Source of the DNA: Chromatiales bacterium
GTDB taxonomy: Bacteria; Pseudomonadota; Gammaproteobacteria; Steroidobacterales; GCA-2729495
DNA length: 64,000 nucleotides
Direction: 5' to 3'
Assembly: GCA_024234935.1 (NCBI GenBank)
Contig: JACKNI010000006.1
Location: 62,001-126,000, forward strand
Shown: positions 8,248 to 16,263 of the stretch, piece after piece
Position numbering within the stretch: position 1 is the stretch's first letter
Layout: every line of letters starts with the position of its first letter
Position numbers and translations under genes: made by a program
Notes under the pieces: generated by a model
Database searches by the model: none
What the model was told of the DNA's origin: nothing
The model's input: only the letters and a program-made list of their open reading frames with translations

Positions 8248-8766
8248 ATGAGTACCGCATACCGCTGGGTTGAACCACCCTGGCCCACGACCGAGCTGCC
8301 GCGCGAGCAGCTTGAAGACCGGATCCAGCAGCTGCTGGGCTCGACCAACATGTGCGTGATGGCGACGATCGGCAAGAGCGGCCCGATCGCCAGTCCCATC
8401 GAGTATTACGCCGATGGTCTCGATCTCTACATCCTGCCGGACCCCGGTACGCCCAAGCTCAGGGCCCTGCAGCGCGATCCGCGCATCTCGGTCGCCGTGC
8501 ATGGCGCCTACCACGGCTGGCACAGCGCCCGCGGCGTGCAGCTCTTCGGCCGCGCCGAGATCATCGAGCCGCACGCGCCTGGCTGGGAGCGCGGCATGCA
8601 GGTTTTCCGCTGGCACGAATGGGTGAGCGACCTGGCCATGGACACCAGCAAACCCTTCGAACGCCAGGTCGTGAAGATCGTCCCCGACAAGATCCTCTAC
8701 ACCGAGACCTGGCTGTGGAAACTGGGCTTCGGTGCAAAGCAGAAGTGGTTGCGCCAGGCGCGATGA
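8248..8766 (+). CDS. Pyridoxamine 5'-phosphate oxidase-like (split-barrel FMN-binding) protein
   Basis: A 172-residue protein with the FMN-binding split-barrel fold: LLGSTNMCVMATIGKSGPIASPIEYYADGLDLYILPDPGTPKLRALQRDPRISVAVHG is the typical first half. A GGGGAG ribosome-binding site precedes the ATG at 8248. It is much too divergent to be PdxH, and a clear PdxH is encoded elsewhere in this window, so this is one of the general flavin, F420 or haem-binding split-barrel proteins. It lies 35 bp after the Rieske gene on the same strand and may belong to the same transcription unit. Function unknown; a flavin reductase-like or substrate-binding role in the local redox pathway is possible. Confidence 0.78.
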   Translation: MSTAYRWVEPPWPTTELPREQLEDRIQQLLGSTNMCVMATIGKSGPIASPIEYYADGLDLYILPDPGTPKLRALQRDPRISVAVHGAYHGWHSARGVQLFGRAEIIEPHAPGWERGMQVFRWHEWVSDLAMDTSKPFERQVVKIVPDKILYTETWLWKLGFGAKQKWLRQAR

Positions 8767-8841
8767 ACTTTTCGGCAGGGCGCGGTATCGTCGCCATGTT
8801 CGTGACCATCGCCGTATTCGCTGATTTTCCGGAGCGCTGGC

Positions 8842-9324
8842 ATGTCGAGTGACAAGAAGCGTGTCGCGGTCGCGGCGCATGAAGTCGCACCGCGAACCAG
8901 TCCATCGAGCTATCCGCAACCGTTTGCCTCGCGGGTAAGCGGCCGCATCAAGCGCCAGCTTGGTGAAGTCTTCGGGCTCACCAACTTCGGGGTAAACCTT
9001 GTCCGCATGGAGCCGGGTTCTGTATCGGCGCTCCGCCATTCACACACGAGGCAGGACGAGTTTGTCTACGTCCTTGAGGGTACCCCGACGCTGGTAACCG
9101 ATGCGGGAGAAACGTCGCTGGCCCCTGGCATGTGTGCGGGATTCAGGGCCGGGGAGGGTGGTGGTCACCACCTGGTCAATCGCAGCAGCGCCGTGGTCGT
9201 TTACCTTGAAGTCGGCGACCGCACCCCCGGTGATGGTGTCAGTTACCCCGACGATGATCTGGAGGCTTGCTTTGCAGACGGTTCATGGCAGTTCAGGCAC
9301 AAGAGCGGGGAGCCTTACCGGTGA
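8842..9324 (+). CDS. Cupin domain protein
   Basis: A 160-residue single-domain cupin. The first metal motif is recognisable as RHSHTRQDEFVYVLEGTPTLV (two His, one Glu) and the second as AGEGGGHHLVNRSS (His). After the barrel comes an acidic tail, SYPDDDLEACFADGSWQF. Proteins with this architecture are common and mostly uncharacterised; some bind small phenolics or sugars. It is the last plus-strand gene of the flavoprotein/Rieske block, 75 bp after the split-barrel gene, and converges on nsrR. The start ATG at 8842 follows a GGAG at short distance. Family sure, function not. Confidence 0.8.
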   Translation: MSSDKKRVAVAAHEVAPRTSPSSYPQPFASRVSGRIKRQLGEVFGLTNFGVNLVRMEPGSVSALRHSHTRQDEFVYVLEGTPTLVTDAGETSLAPGMCAGFRAGEGGGHHLVNRSSAVVVYLEVGDRTPGDGVSYPDDDLEACFADGSWQFRHKSGEPYR

Positions 9325-9395
9325 GCGGCGTTCCGGCTGCGTTTTCCGGCTGTAACTGACGGCGGGCGCGACGGCCTGCGGCGGTCGACGGCGAC

Positions 9396-9851
9396 TTACC
9401 TCCGCCCCACAGCATCGATCGGAATCGACAGGATGCGGGCCAGCTTGGGGCGCTCGCTGACCAGGTCGGCGACGGTGTACTCGTTGAGAACATCACTGAA
9501 GGCCTTCGCCGCCTCGCCAAGCACCTTGCGCAGCTGGCAGACGCGGGTGATGACACAGGCGTTGTGCTCGTCGCTGAAGCACTCGGCGAGCAGGGCGTCG
9601 GCTTCGGTCAGCTGTACAATGGCGCCGACATTTATTTCCTCCGCGGGCTTGGCGAGCGTCAGCCCGCCACCCTTGCCGCGCACGTTGGCAAGAATCCCGT
9701 GCTTGCCGAGGAAGTGCACGACCTTCATCAGGTGACTCTCCGAAATCCCGAAGGCAGCGGCGATCTCGGCAATGGTGGCCCGCTTGTCCGGCTGGATGGC
9801 CAGATAGATGAGCACGCGCAGGTTGTAATCGGTAAATGTCGTGAGGCGCAT
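9396..9851 (-). CDS. nsrR: NsrR, Rrf2-family nitric-oxide-sensing repressor
   Basis: A 151-residue Rrf2-family winged-helix regulator. MRLTTFTDYNLRVLIYLA is the characteristic NsrR N-terminus. The recognition helix lies around residues 34-48 (FGISESHLMKVVHFL), and the [Fe-S] ligands Cys91, Cys99 and Cys105 are in place. In known NsrR proteins nitrosylation of the cluster relieves repression of NO-detoxifying genes. It is encoded 24 bp downstream of the quinol NO reductase gene on the same strand, so it probably autoregulates within that operon. Family membership is very clear; the target set beyond norZ is inferred. Confidence 0.93.
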   Translation of the reverse strand: MRLTTFTDYNLRVLIYLAIQPDKRATIAEIAAAFGISESHLMKVVHFLGKHGILANVRGKGGGLTLAKPAEEINVGAIVQLTEADALLAECFSDEHNACVITRVCQLRKVLGEAAKAFSDVLNEYTVADLVSERPKLARILSIPIDAVGRR

Positions 9852-9875
9852 GCTGCATATTATGCCTGAGCCGGC

Positions 9876-12155
9876 TCAGGCGGTTTTACTGGCCGACGCG
9901 AGTTCGCCCTGCCTCAGCTCCCCGGGCTCCCGCCCGAGGAGTTTCAGTACATAAGCAGACAGCGCGAGGACCCCGAGTGCAAAGACGATGTCGCCGGGCA
10001 CCCGCATCCAGACCAGGAACTCCATCACCGGGGAGTGCACGATTTCCGGCGAGCGCGCATACCACAGGCCCTGCGTGATACTTGCCGCTGCCTGATAGAT
10101 GCCGGCGGGCAGGAGGGACATGAACACCATCATGGCCAGACCCCCGTTGAGACACCAGAAGGCCTTGCCTACCAGTGCTTCGGCATGACGGCCGGGCGCA
10201 TAAAGGCCGCGCAGGCAGAAGAGCATCAGGCCGATGCCGAGCATGCCGTAGACGCCGAACAGTGCCGCATGCCCGTGGGCTGCCGTCAGGTTGAGCCCCT
10301 GCACGAAATAGAGCGATGCAGGCGGGTTGATGGAGAAGCCGAGCAGTCCTGCGCCGACCGTGTTCCAGAAGCCCACGGCGACGAAGAAGAGGATCGGCCA
10401 GCGATAGCTCGCGACCCACGGCGCCGCCTTGCTGCGCAGGTAGGTGCGATAGCCTTCGATGCCGACCAGTGCCAGAGGCACCACCTCCATGGCCGAGAAC
10501 ACCGCGCCGAGTGCAATCACCGAGGTCGGTGCACCGGTGAAATACAGATGGTGCAGCGTGCCGAGGATGCCGCCGAACAGGAATACCGTGGTCTCCATGA
10601 CGATGGCGACGTTGGCGGTGCTGGTCCGGATCAGTCCGAGCCGGGTGAAGATCAGGGCTACCACCGCGGTGGCAAATACTTCGAAGAAGCCCTCCACCCA
10701 CAGGTGCACCAACCACCAGCGCCAGTATTCGATCATCGAGTAGTGCGTTTCCTGGCCCCACACCAGCGAGGTGGCATAAAAACCGCCGATGCACGTCGCG
10801 GACAGAAAGACCATGGCGATCAGCCCGCGCGTTTCGCCTGGCTGGCGCAGTGCCGGCCACAGCGCGCGCCCGAGCAGGAACAGCCAGAACATCAGGCCGA
10901 CAAACAGCAGGGTCTGCCATACGCGTCCCATGCTGGTGAACTCCAGTCCCTGGTTGCCGATCCAGAAGGCGTAGTCCGTGCCGCGCGCCTGCAGCGTACC
11001 GAGCCAGCCGGTAACGGTGGAGCCGACCACGATGGCGACCAGCGCCCAGAACAGCAGATCGACGCCGAGCTTCTGGCCGGCAGGTTCCTTGCCCGAGAGC
11101 AGCGGAGCGATATAGAGCCCGGTGGCGAGCCAGGCAGTGGCGATCCAGAAGATGCCGGTCTGCGTGTGGATCGTGCGACTCACCACATAGGGCAGCAGTT
11201 CGCCCAGCGGCAGGGAAAAGAAGGTTTGTCCCTCGACGGCATAGTGCGCGGTGATGACTCCCATCGCGACCTGCAGAAGCAGTATCCCGACGACTGCAAA
11301 GAAGTACTTGCGGGTTGCAAGCATCGAGGCCGTCGCCTGCGCACCAAACAGCGGATCCCTGGCCGGCACCGCCGGTGGCTCGGGCTCATGTTGCGCACTG
11401 TGATACCAGAGCATGGCGGCAATGCCGGCGATGAGCAGAATGATGCTGACGATCGACCAGATGGCGCTGCCCGCGGTCATGCGGTTGCCGACCAGCGGCT
11501 CGTGCGGCCAGTTGCTGGTGTAGGAGAGGCCGGTTTCTCCCGGCCGGTCGGTGGCCGCGGCCCATGACGACCAGAAGAAGAAAGCCGAGAGCGCCCTGCG
11601 ATCGGCCGCGGCCGGCACGGTATCGGCGCTCATCGCATACTGCTCGCGCAGCGTATCCAGCGCCTGCCCGTTGCCGAACAATTCACCATAATGTGCCGAG
11701 ACGGTGCTGATGGCTGCAGCCCGCGATGCGGGGATGCGCAGTGTCCCGCTGTCGGCGTCGTAGTCGTTGCGGCGCATCTGGACTTTCACCCGCGCGTCGA
11801 TACCGGCGCGTTGTTCGAAAGTCAGTTGCGCGTACGGTGTTGCAAAGACGCTTGTCGCCAGTTCTTCCCGCAATGCCAGTGCTTCGCGGTGCAACCAGTC
11901 GGCCGACCAGTCCGGCGCCACATAGCCTCCGTGTCCCCAGACCGAACCGAGTTGCTGGCCGCCGGCGGCCAGCCAGACCTGCTGGCCGCGCTGGATATCA
12001 GCGCCGGTGTAGATGATGCTGCCGTCGTCGACGACAACCCTGGCGGGAATTGGCGGCGCGGCGAGGTAGATTTCCCGGCCTGTCCAGCCGAGCACGGCGA
12101 AGGAAAGAACGAAAACCACGGCGAGGGTTTTCCAGATCAGACGGGGAGAGCGCAT
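9876..12155 (-). CDS. norZ: Quinol-dependent nitric oxide reductase (qNor), NorB/NorZ
   Basis: A 759-residue single-subunit NO reductase that reduces two NO to N2O with electrons from quinol. It has a fused N-terminal region resembling NorC but lacking a haem c site (GADIQRGQQVWLAAGGQQLGSVWGHGGYVAPDWSADWLHREA), then a haem-copper-oxidase-like core of about twelve helices with conserved His ligands, for example TIHTQTGIFWIATAWL, EYWRWWLVHLWVEGFFEVF and NLTAAHGHAALFGVYG. Full length for the family. GGAAGG lies eight bases before the ATG. It is followed by nsrR, and two inverted repeats lie upstream, so NO-responsive control is likely. Role: detoxification or truncated denitrification; no nir or nos genes are in the window. 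Confidence 0.95.
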   Translation of the reverse strand: MRSPRLIWKTLAVVFVLSFAVLGWTGREIYLAAPPIPARVVVDDGSIIYTGADIQRGQQVWLAAGGQQLGSVWGHGGYVAPDWSADWLHREALALREELATSVFATPYAQLTFEQRAGIDARVKVQMRRNDYDADSGTLRIPASRAAAISTVSAHYGELFGNGQALDTLREQYAMSADTVPAAADRRALSAFFFWSSWAAATDRPGETGLSYTSNWPHEPLVGNRMTAGSAIWSIVSIILLIAGIAAMLWYHSAQHEPEPPAVPARDPLFGAQATASMLATRKYFFAVVGILLLQVAMGVITAHYAVEGQTFFSLPLGELLPYVVSRTIHTQTGIFWIATAWLATGLYIAPLLSGKEPAGQKLGVDLLFWALVAIVVGSTVTGWLGTLQARGTDYAFWIGNQGLEFTSMGRVWQTLLFVGLMFWLFLLGRALWPALRQPGETRGLIAMVFLSATCIGGFYATSLVWGQETHYSMIEYWRWWLVHLWVEGFFEVFATAVVALIFTRLGLIRTSTANVAIVMETTVFLFGGILGTLHHLYFTGAPTSVIALGAVFSAMEVVPLALVGIEGYRTYLRSKAAPWVASYRWPILFFVAVGFWNTVGAGLLGFSINPPASLYFVQGLNLTAAHGHAALFGVYGMLGIGLMLFCLRGLYAPGRHAEALVGKAFWCLNGGLAMMVFMSLLPAGIYQAAASITQGLWYARSPEIVHSPVMEFLVWMRVPGDIVFALGVLALSAYVLKLLGREPGELRQGELASASKTA

Positions 12156-12176
12156 GGGTCAGCCTTCCGGATTTCA

Positions 12177-12201
12177 TAAGAACGATTAAAGATAGTTCTT
12201 A
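12177..12201. promoter_or_regulatory. Inverted repeat upstream of norZ, candidate NsrR operator
   Basis: TAAGAAC (12177-12183) and GTTCTTA (12195-12201) are perfect inverted arms separated by 11 bases of AT-rich DNA. It lies 22 bp upstream of the norZ start, where a repressor would block transcription. The spacing differs from the classic enteric NsrR site, so binding by NsrR is inferred from position only. Confidence 0.45.
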
Positions 12202-12228
12202 TAGTACCCGGCGGCTTCTGGAAAGCAA

Positions 12229-12241
12229 TATATGGGATATA
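12229..12241. promoter_or_regulatory. Second inverted repeat in the norZ promoter region
   Basis: TATAT-GGG-ATATA is a perfect short palindrome in an AT-rich stretch 74 bp upstream of norZ. It could be part of the promoter, an additional Rrf2-family half-site pair, or chance in AT-rich DNA. Confidence 0.3.
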
Positions 12242-12310
12242 CCTTATAGACCTGCCATCCTGCCGGAATTCCGGCAGCTTTGGCGGGTGGCCGTGAGCGG
12301 TGCCGCCGGT

Positions 12311-12646
12311 TCAGCTCTTGTGGTTTGCCACAATCGTCACCAGTACCGATGCGTCCTCGATGCCCCGGAGCGCATGCGGGACGTCGCTCTTCAGGTAGAC
12401 AAGCTCGCCGGCGCGCAGGGTCTGTTTGCCTGCGCCCGACCCGAGTTCAACGACGCCCTCCAGGCACTGCACCGTGATCTCGCCGTGCACCTTGTGTTCG
12501 GCAAACTCGGCGCCCTTCTGCAGGATGAAGCGAAAAACCTGCATGTGGGCGGTTTTCACCAGAGTCGTTGCGATGGCGTCTTTCAGCTGTTTGCCAAGTG
12601 GCCGGATATCGATGATTTCGCCGGAATCCGCATGATGCAAGGCCAT
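12311..12646 (-). CDS. Small cupin domain protein
   Basis: A 111-residue cupin. The first motif is partial: FAEHKVHGEITVQCLEGVVEL gives two His and a Glu, and KSDVPHALRGIED supplies the fourth ligand. Proteins of this size are often found beside NO-reductase and denitrification genes, but their role there is not established. It lies between the exported CbiX-like gene and norZ on the same strand, 38 bp after the former. A GGAGAA-type ribosome-binding site precedes the ATG. A ligand-sensing or metal-binding accessory function is possible. Confidence 0.8.
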   Translation of the reverse strand: MALHHADSGEIIDIRPLGKQLKDAIATTLVKTAHMQVFRFILQKGAEFAEHKVHGEITVQCLEGVVELGSGAGKQTLRAGELVYLKSDVPHALRGIEDASVLVTIVANHKS

Positions 12647-12684
12647 GATTGTTCTCCACGGGAAATGTTGTCGTTTGTCAGGAG

Positions 12685-13782
12685 TTACCTGGTGCTGCCT
12701 TCCCTGATCAGCTCCCCGACATACTCCACGAAATCAGGATTCTCGGCGAGGCCCTGCTCGGCGAAAGTGTAGTTCAGGCCACGCAGGTCGTTCCTGATAT
12801 GCATCTGCACGCCATGACTGGCGGCCGCTATGGCCACGACGATGACACGCTTTCCGGCCTTGTCGGCCTGCTGCACCCAGCCGCGCAGTTTGCGCACGTT
12901 GGATTCGCGGACCGGCAGGATCGCATCGTCCTGCAGGTTGATGATCCTGACGTCGGCGAATTCCTTCTTCGCCTTGAGGCGGTCGACGTGGGCCTGGATC
13001 AGCTTCAGGTCCGGGATGTTGTCTTCCTTGTCTTCGGGGCCATGACCGACGATGAGCACGACCTCATTCTCCGGATCCTTGCTGACCGACTTGATGTTGG
13101 CGTAGAGCATCCTGGTGATGACCGGCCGGTCGTTCATGTGTCCTGCATAGCTGAAAGTGACGCCCGGCGGTGCCTTGATCTTCGGCACATCCAGATAACT
13201 GGCTTCCGGATACATGCCGAAGATGTACTGCCAGTGGCGCGTCAGCGTGTTGAATGCAGTTGTCGTGCCGCCGTCCACCAGCACGATGTGCTTCACGCCC
13301 CGCGCCGCCAGGTCATCGACGGCGGCCTGAATGTGTGCCGAACCCATCATCGCCATGCCGAAGGCGATGGCCATCGGCTGCTTTGCCGCGAGTGGCTCGA
13401 GGGATTTTTTCATCGCCGCGTCGCTGTTCTCGCCGACACCGTGCGACAGTACCAGCACGCCGGTATCGCCACGCAGCTTCGGGTCGCTGACATACCATGC
13501 GTAGTCAGGGCCCATCGCATTCATGTTCATGTCGAGTTCGCGGTCGGTCATGCCGCGGTACAGGGCGACTTTCTTCCGCAGCCCGGCGCGCGCTTCCGGC
13601 GTCATCTCGTGACGCTGGTTGTAGGAGGTGAGGCGCTTGCCCTGTGCGTCCATCTCCGGCACTGCGTCATGGTCGTGGTGATGCGAGTGATCTTCCTGGG
13701 CGTGGAGGCTGCCTGCGAGGAGCAGCAACGCGGCGGCGCTCGCCATCATGAATGGGCCGGGCCGATGATGCATGGAGTTCAT
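12685..13782 (-). CDS. Exported CbiX/SirB-like class II chelatase family protein
   Basis: A 365-residue protein with a signal peptide (AAALLLLAGSLHAQ, cleavage near residue 29), a His-rich segment straight after it (EDHSHHHDHD), and two chelatase-like repeats. Repeat one has TGVLVLSHGVGENSD, with a metal/active-site His in SHG; repeat two has EVVLIVGHGPEDKEDN. Class II chelatases (CbiX, SirB, CfbA) insert Co, Ni or Fe into tetrapyrroles in the cytoplasm, so export is odd. The ATG at 13782 follows AGGGGA; a second ATG at 13773 is possible. It is encoded next to a MacB/HrtAB-like ABC pair and upstream of norZ. I infer a periplasmic metal or tetrapyrrole-handling role. Confidence 0.75.
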   Translation of the reverse strand: MNSMHHRPGPFMMASAAALLLLAGSLHAQEDHSHHHDHDAVPEMDAQGKRLTSYNQRHEMTPEARAGLRKKVALYRGMTDRELDMNMNAMGPDYAWYVSDPKLRGDTGVLVLSHGVGENSDAAMKKSLEPLAAKQPMAIAFGMAMMGSAHIQAAVDDLAARGVKHIVLVDGGTTTAFNTLTRHWQYIFGMYPEASYLDVPKIKAPPGVTFSYAGHMNDRPVITRMLYANIKSVSKDPENEVVLIVGHGPEDKEDNIPDLKLIQAHVDRLKAKKEFADVRIINLQDDAILPVRESNVRKLRGWVQQADKAGKRVIVVAIAAASHGVQMHIRNDLRGLNYTFAEQGLAENPDFVEYVGELIREGSTR

Positions 13783-13815
13783 GGTGCAAGTCCCCTGACC
13801 GGCTTCAGGCCGGTG

Positions 13816-14523
13816 TTAGTGCGGAGCAAACGCAGCCTCCAGCGGCTGCAGGCGACCGTCAAGCATGTGCACGGCGCGATCAGCGAGTGAAAGCATATCG
13901 CGATCGTGTGTCACCATCAGCGTGGCAACCTGGCGATCGTGACATTGTTGCGCCAGGAGCTGGACGATCTGCCGGCCGCGCTGGTGATCCAGCATGGAGG
14001 TGGGCTCATCGACCAGCAGGACCGTCGGCTGGCCCATGAAGGCCCGCGCGATACCGACGCGCTGGCGCTCCCCACCGGACAACTGGCCGGGACGCCGGCC
14101 GGCCCGCTGCTCCATGCCGACTTCCCGCAGCAGGCCCATGGCTTTTTCGCGATCTGTACGTCCCGGCCGGCGGCCGGTCAGATGCACCATCAGCAGCAGC
14201 TGGTCGAGCGCCGACAATGACGGCACGAGATTGGATTGCTGAAAAACAAAACCGATCTGCTCCCGGCGCACCGTGGTCACCCGGGACCGGCTGAGGCCGG
14301 TGATATCGACCTCACCGACATGTATGTGCCCGCTGGTAGGCGTGCACAGCCCGCCGCAGACGGCCAGCAGGCTTGACTTGCCAGCGCCCGAAGGGCCGAG
14401 CACGGCGAGCAGTTCGCCGGCCTTTACGGTCACCGATACATCGTCCAGTGCGGTGACCTGCTGATCGCCGTCGCCCAGCACCAGCGATACATGTTCGACG
14501 CGCAGCCCCTTGCCGGTGTCCAC
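13816..14523 (-). CDS. ABC transporter ATP-binding protein (LolD/MacB/HrtA type)
   Basis: A 235-residue ATPase of the LolD/MacB/HrtA family. The Walker A motif GPSGAGKSS spans residues 43-51, the Q-loop is FVFQQSN, the signature is LSGGERQRVG, and Walker B is VLLVDEPTSMLDH, with a switch His in VTHDRD. It is separated from the FtsX-like permease by two bases, so the pair forms one transporter. This class couples ATP hydrolysis to mechanotransmission (lipoprotein release, haem or peptide efflux) rather than classical import. Position beside the exported chelatase-like gene suggests a shared substrate, perhaps a porphyrin, but sequence alone cannot decide. Confidence 0.9.
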   Translation of the reverse strand: MDTGKGLRVEHVSLVLGDGDQQVTALDDVSVTVKAGELLAVLGPSGAGKSSLLAVCGGLCTPTSGHIHVGEVDITGLSRSRVTTVRREQIGFVFQQSNLVPSLSALDQLLLMVHLTGRRPGRTDREKAMGLLREVGMEQRAGRRPGQLSGGERQRVGIARAFMGQPTVLLVDEPTSMLDHQRGRQIVQLLAQQCHDRQVATLMVTHDRDMLSLADRAVHMLDGRLQPLEAAFAPH

Positions 14524-14525
14524 GC

Positions 14526-15665
14526 TCAGCGATCCCGTCCGAGCGCGATGATCGGATCCACCCGCGTGATCAGGCGGATCGATATCGCACCACCGATGAG
14601 TCCGGCTGCCAGCAGCAGGACAGCTGCACCCAGTACCGGCGCGGTTTTCAGCATGAAAGGAAATTCGGCGCTGATGAACATCCGGAATGCGAGGCCGACG
14701 CCCATGCCGAGAGCGACACCGATCACCGTCGCCACAAGCATCACGATCAGTGCCTGGCCCAGTGAATCACGCAGCAGGTAGGCGTTGGATGCGCCGAGGG
14801 CCTTTACCAGTCCGATTTCCTGGGTTCGCTGGATCGTCCAGATGGTGAAGAACGCGCCGACCAGTATGGTGGCGGTGAAAATCATGAAGGCCTGGATGGC
14901 GGTTACCGTATTGACCTCTACAGAGTAGGCCTGCGAGGTATCGAATGATTCCCTGACCGTCAGTGTGATCGTGCCGATCTCTTCGTCAATGGCCCGGTAA
15001 TCCATACCGGGCGCAAGGTCCATTGCCACCAGGCTGGCGTAGTCGTACAGCACGTCCGGAAGTTTTTCGCCCGGCGGCGCGCCGCCCGGCGGGCCGTAGG
15101 TGGCTTCCTGCCATTTGCGCAGCGGTGCATACACGATCGGGATGTGCTCGTAGTTCTGCTCGTCGGTGATACCGATGACCTTCAGTTCGGTAAGCACGCG
15201 GTCCAGGGTGAGGGTGTCGCCGATGCCGACGCCGCGTGAGGCCAGCAGCCGTGAAATAACGACGCCGTTTTCGGTGCCGCCGATCTGCTCGCCCTCAAGG
15301 ACCTGCGGCATGAGAAATGAACCGGGCCGCACGCCCCACAGCACCAGTTCGACCGGCACATTGTTCTGGACGCGGGCCGTGAAGGTCGTATGTCCCATGG
15401 GCTCGGCGCGCGTCACGCCGGCACGGGATGCCCAGTCCTCCCACTGTGCGCGCTCGATCAGGCTGCCGCGAAAAGTCGGCCGCTCATCGTACTGAAGTGC
15501 CACGTAGCCGCAGGGCAGATGCAGCAGGCCGGAAATGTTGTTGCTGACCAGTCCTTCGGAGAGTCCCGACAGGAAAGTGGTCAGGAACGCGACCAGCGCC
15601 ACGACCAGGCCCATCAGCAGGAAGCGGCCCTTCGCGAAAGCGAGATCCCGCAGCGCCAGAAACAT
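14526..15665 (-). CDS. FtsX-like ABC transporter permease (MacB/HrtB type)
   Basis: A 379-residue permease with the four-helix MacB/FtsX layout: one helix at residues 14-36, a large extracytoplasmic domain of about 230 residues, and three C-terminal helices within QAFMIFTATILVGAFFTIW, LIVMLVATVIGVALGMGVG and LGAAVLLLAAGLIGGAISI. EIGLVKALGASNAYLLRDS is the conserved cytoplasmic coupling segment. DevC/HrtB-type permeases share this length and the single-gene arrangement with a separate ATPase. It partners with the ATPase two bases downstream. No outer-membrane or HlyD-type partner is adjacent, which favours an HrtAB-like or lipoprotein-handling exporter over a tripartite MacAB pump. Confidence 0.87.
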   Translation of the reverse strand: MFLALRDLAFAKGRFLLMGLVVALVAFLTTFLSGLSEGLVSNNISGLLHLPCGYVALQYDERPTFRGSLIERAQWEDWASRAGVTRAEPMGHTTFTARVQNNVPVELVLWGVRPGSFLMPQVLEGEQIGGTENGVVISRLLASRGVGIGDTLTLDRVLTELKVIGITDEQNYEHIPIVYAPLRKWQEATYGPPGGAPPGEKLPDVLYDYASLVAMDLAPGMDYRAIDEEIGTITLTVRESFDTSQAYSVEVNTVTAIQAFMIFTATILVGAFFTIWTIQRTQEIGLVKALGASNAYLLRDSLGQALIVMLVATVIGVALGMGVGLAFRMFISAEFPFMLKTAPVLGAAVLLLAAGLIGGAISIRLITRVDPIIALGRDR

Positions 15666-15723
15666 CAGTACCCGACTTTTATCGACATCATGTCCCGATC
15701 ATGCTGAGTGACGGCGAGGGCTG

Positions 15724-16185
15724 TCAACCAAGGTTGCCATTGCTGCTGACCGTCACCTCGGCCTTTATCGAGTTGGCGATGAAGCAGTTGCGGTGCGCGG
15801 AGTCATGCAGCCGCCGCAGCTCCTCGGCCGAAACGTCGGTGCCGGGGCCAAACTGCACGACCGGGTGCAGTTCGATGCGGGTCACCGCGATGCGGCCTTC
15901 CGCATTTTTCTCCAGATGTCCGACGGGCCGGTCGGTGTAGCTTGCCACGACCATCTTTTTCTTTGCCGCGACGGCGAGAAAGGTCAGCATGTGGCAGGCG
16001 GATACCGAGGCGACCAGTCCTTCCTCGGGATCGATGCAGCCTTTGCCGCCGCCGTAGCCTTCGGCGGCCGAGCCACACACGGCGGGCCCGCCGGGGAATT
16101 CCCAGTGGTGATCGCGCGGATAACTGTCGTAGTCCATCGTCGTGCTGCTGTTCTGCCAGCGGATGAGGGCTGTGTGCTCGGACAT
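15724..16185 (-). CDS. OsmC/Ohr family peroxiredoxin-like protein
   Basis: A 153-residue OsmC-family protein that would reduce organic peroxides using two cysteines. The first is in VSACHMLTFLAVAAKK and the second in HRNCFIANSIKAEV, both placed as in the family. I start it at the ATG at 16185 (MSEHTALIRWQ); the frame remains open further upstream, but the family begins here. It is divergent from the deoxyinosine glycosylase gene and upstream of the ABC pair on the same strand. Its presence fits the oxidative/nitrosative theme of this block. Confidence 0.9.
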   Translation of the reverse strand: MSEHTALIRWQNSSTTMDYDSYPRDHHWEFPGGPAVCGSAAEGYGGGKGCIDPEEGLVASVSACHMLTFLAVAAKKKMVVASYTDRPVGHLEKNAEGRIAVTRIELHPVVQFGPGTDVSAEELRRLHDSAHRNCFIANSIKAEVTVSSNGNLG

Positions 16186-16263
16186 GAATGCTCCTGTTCG
16201 GACGGTCGGGCCAGAAGTCGACGATGCCACAGAACAGGATCGTCCGGCGCATAATCGCAGCAG

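Noticed and set aside
8248..8766. PdxH for the split-barrel protein
   Set aside because: The protein lacks the PdxH substrate-binding segments, and a full PdxH is encoded at 51.5-52.1 kb.
10035..11567. Long plus-strand open frame (510 codons) across norZ
   Set aside because: Antisense shadow of the NO reductase gene with low-complexity Gln/Arg/His-rich translation.
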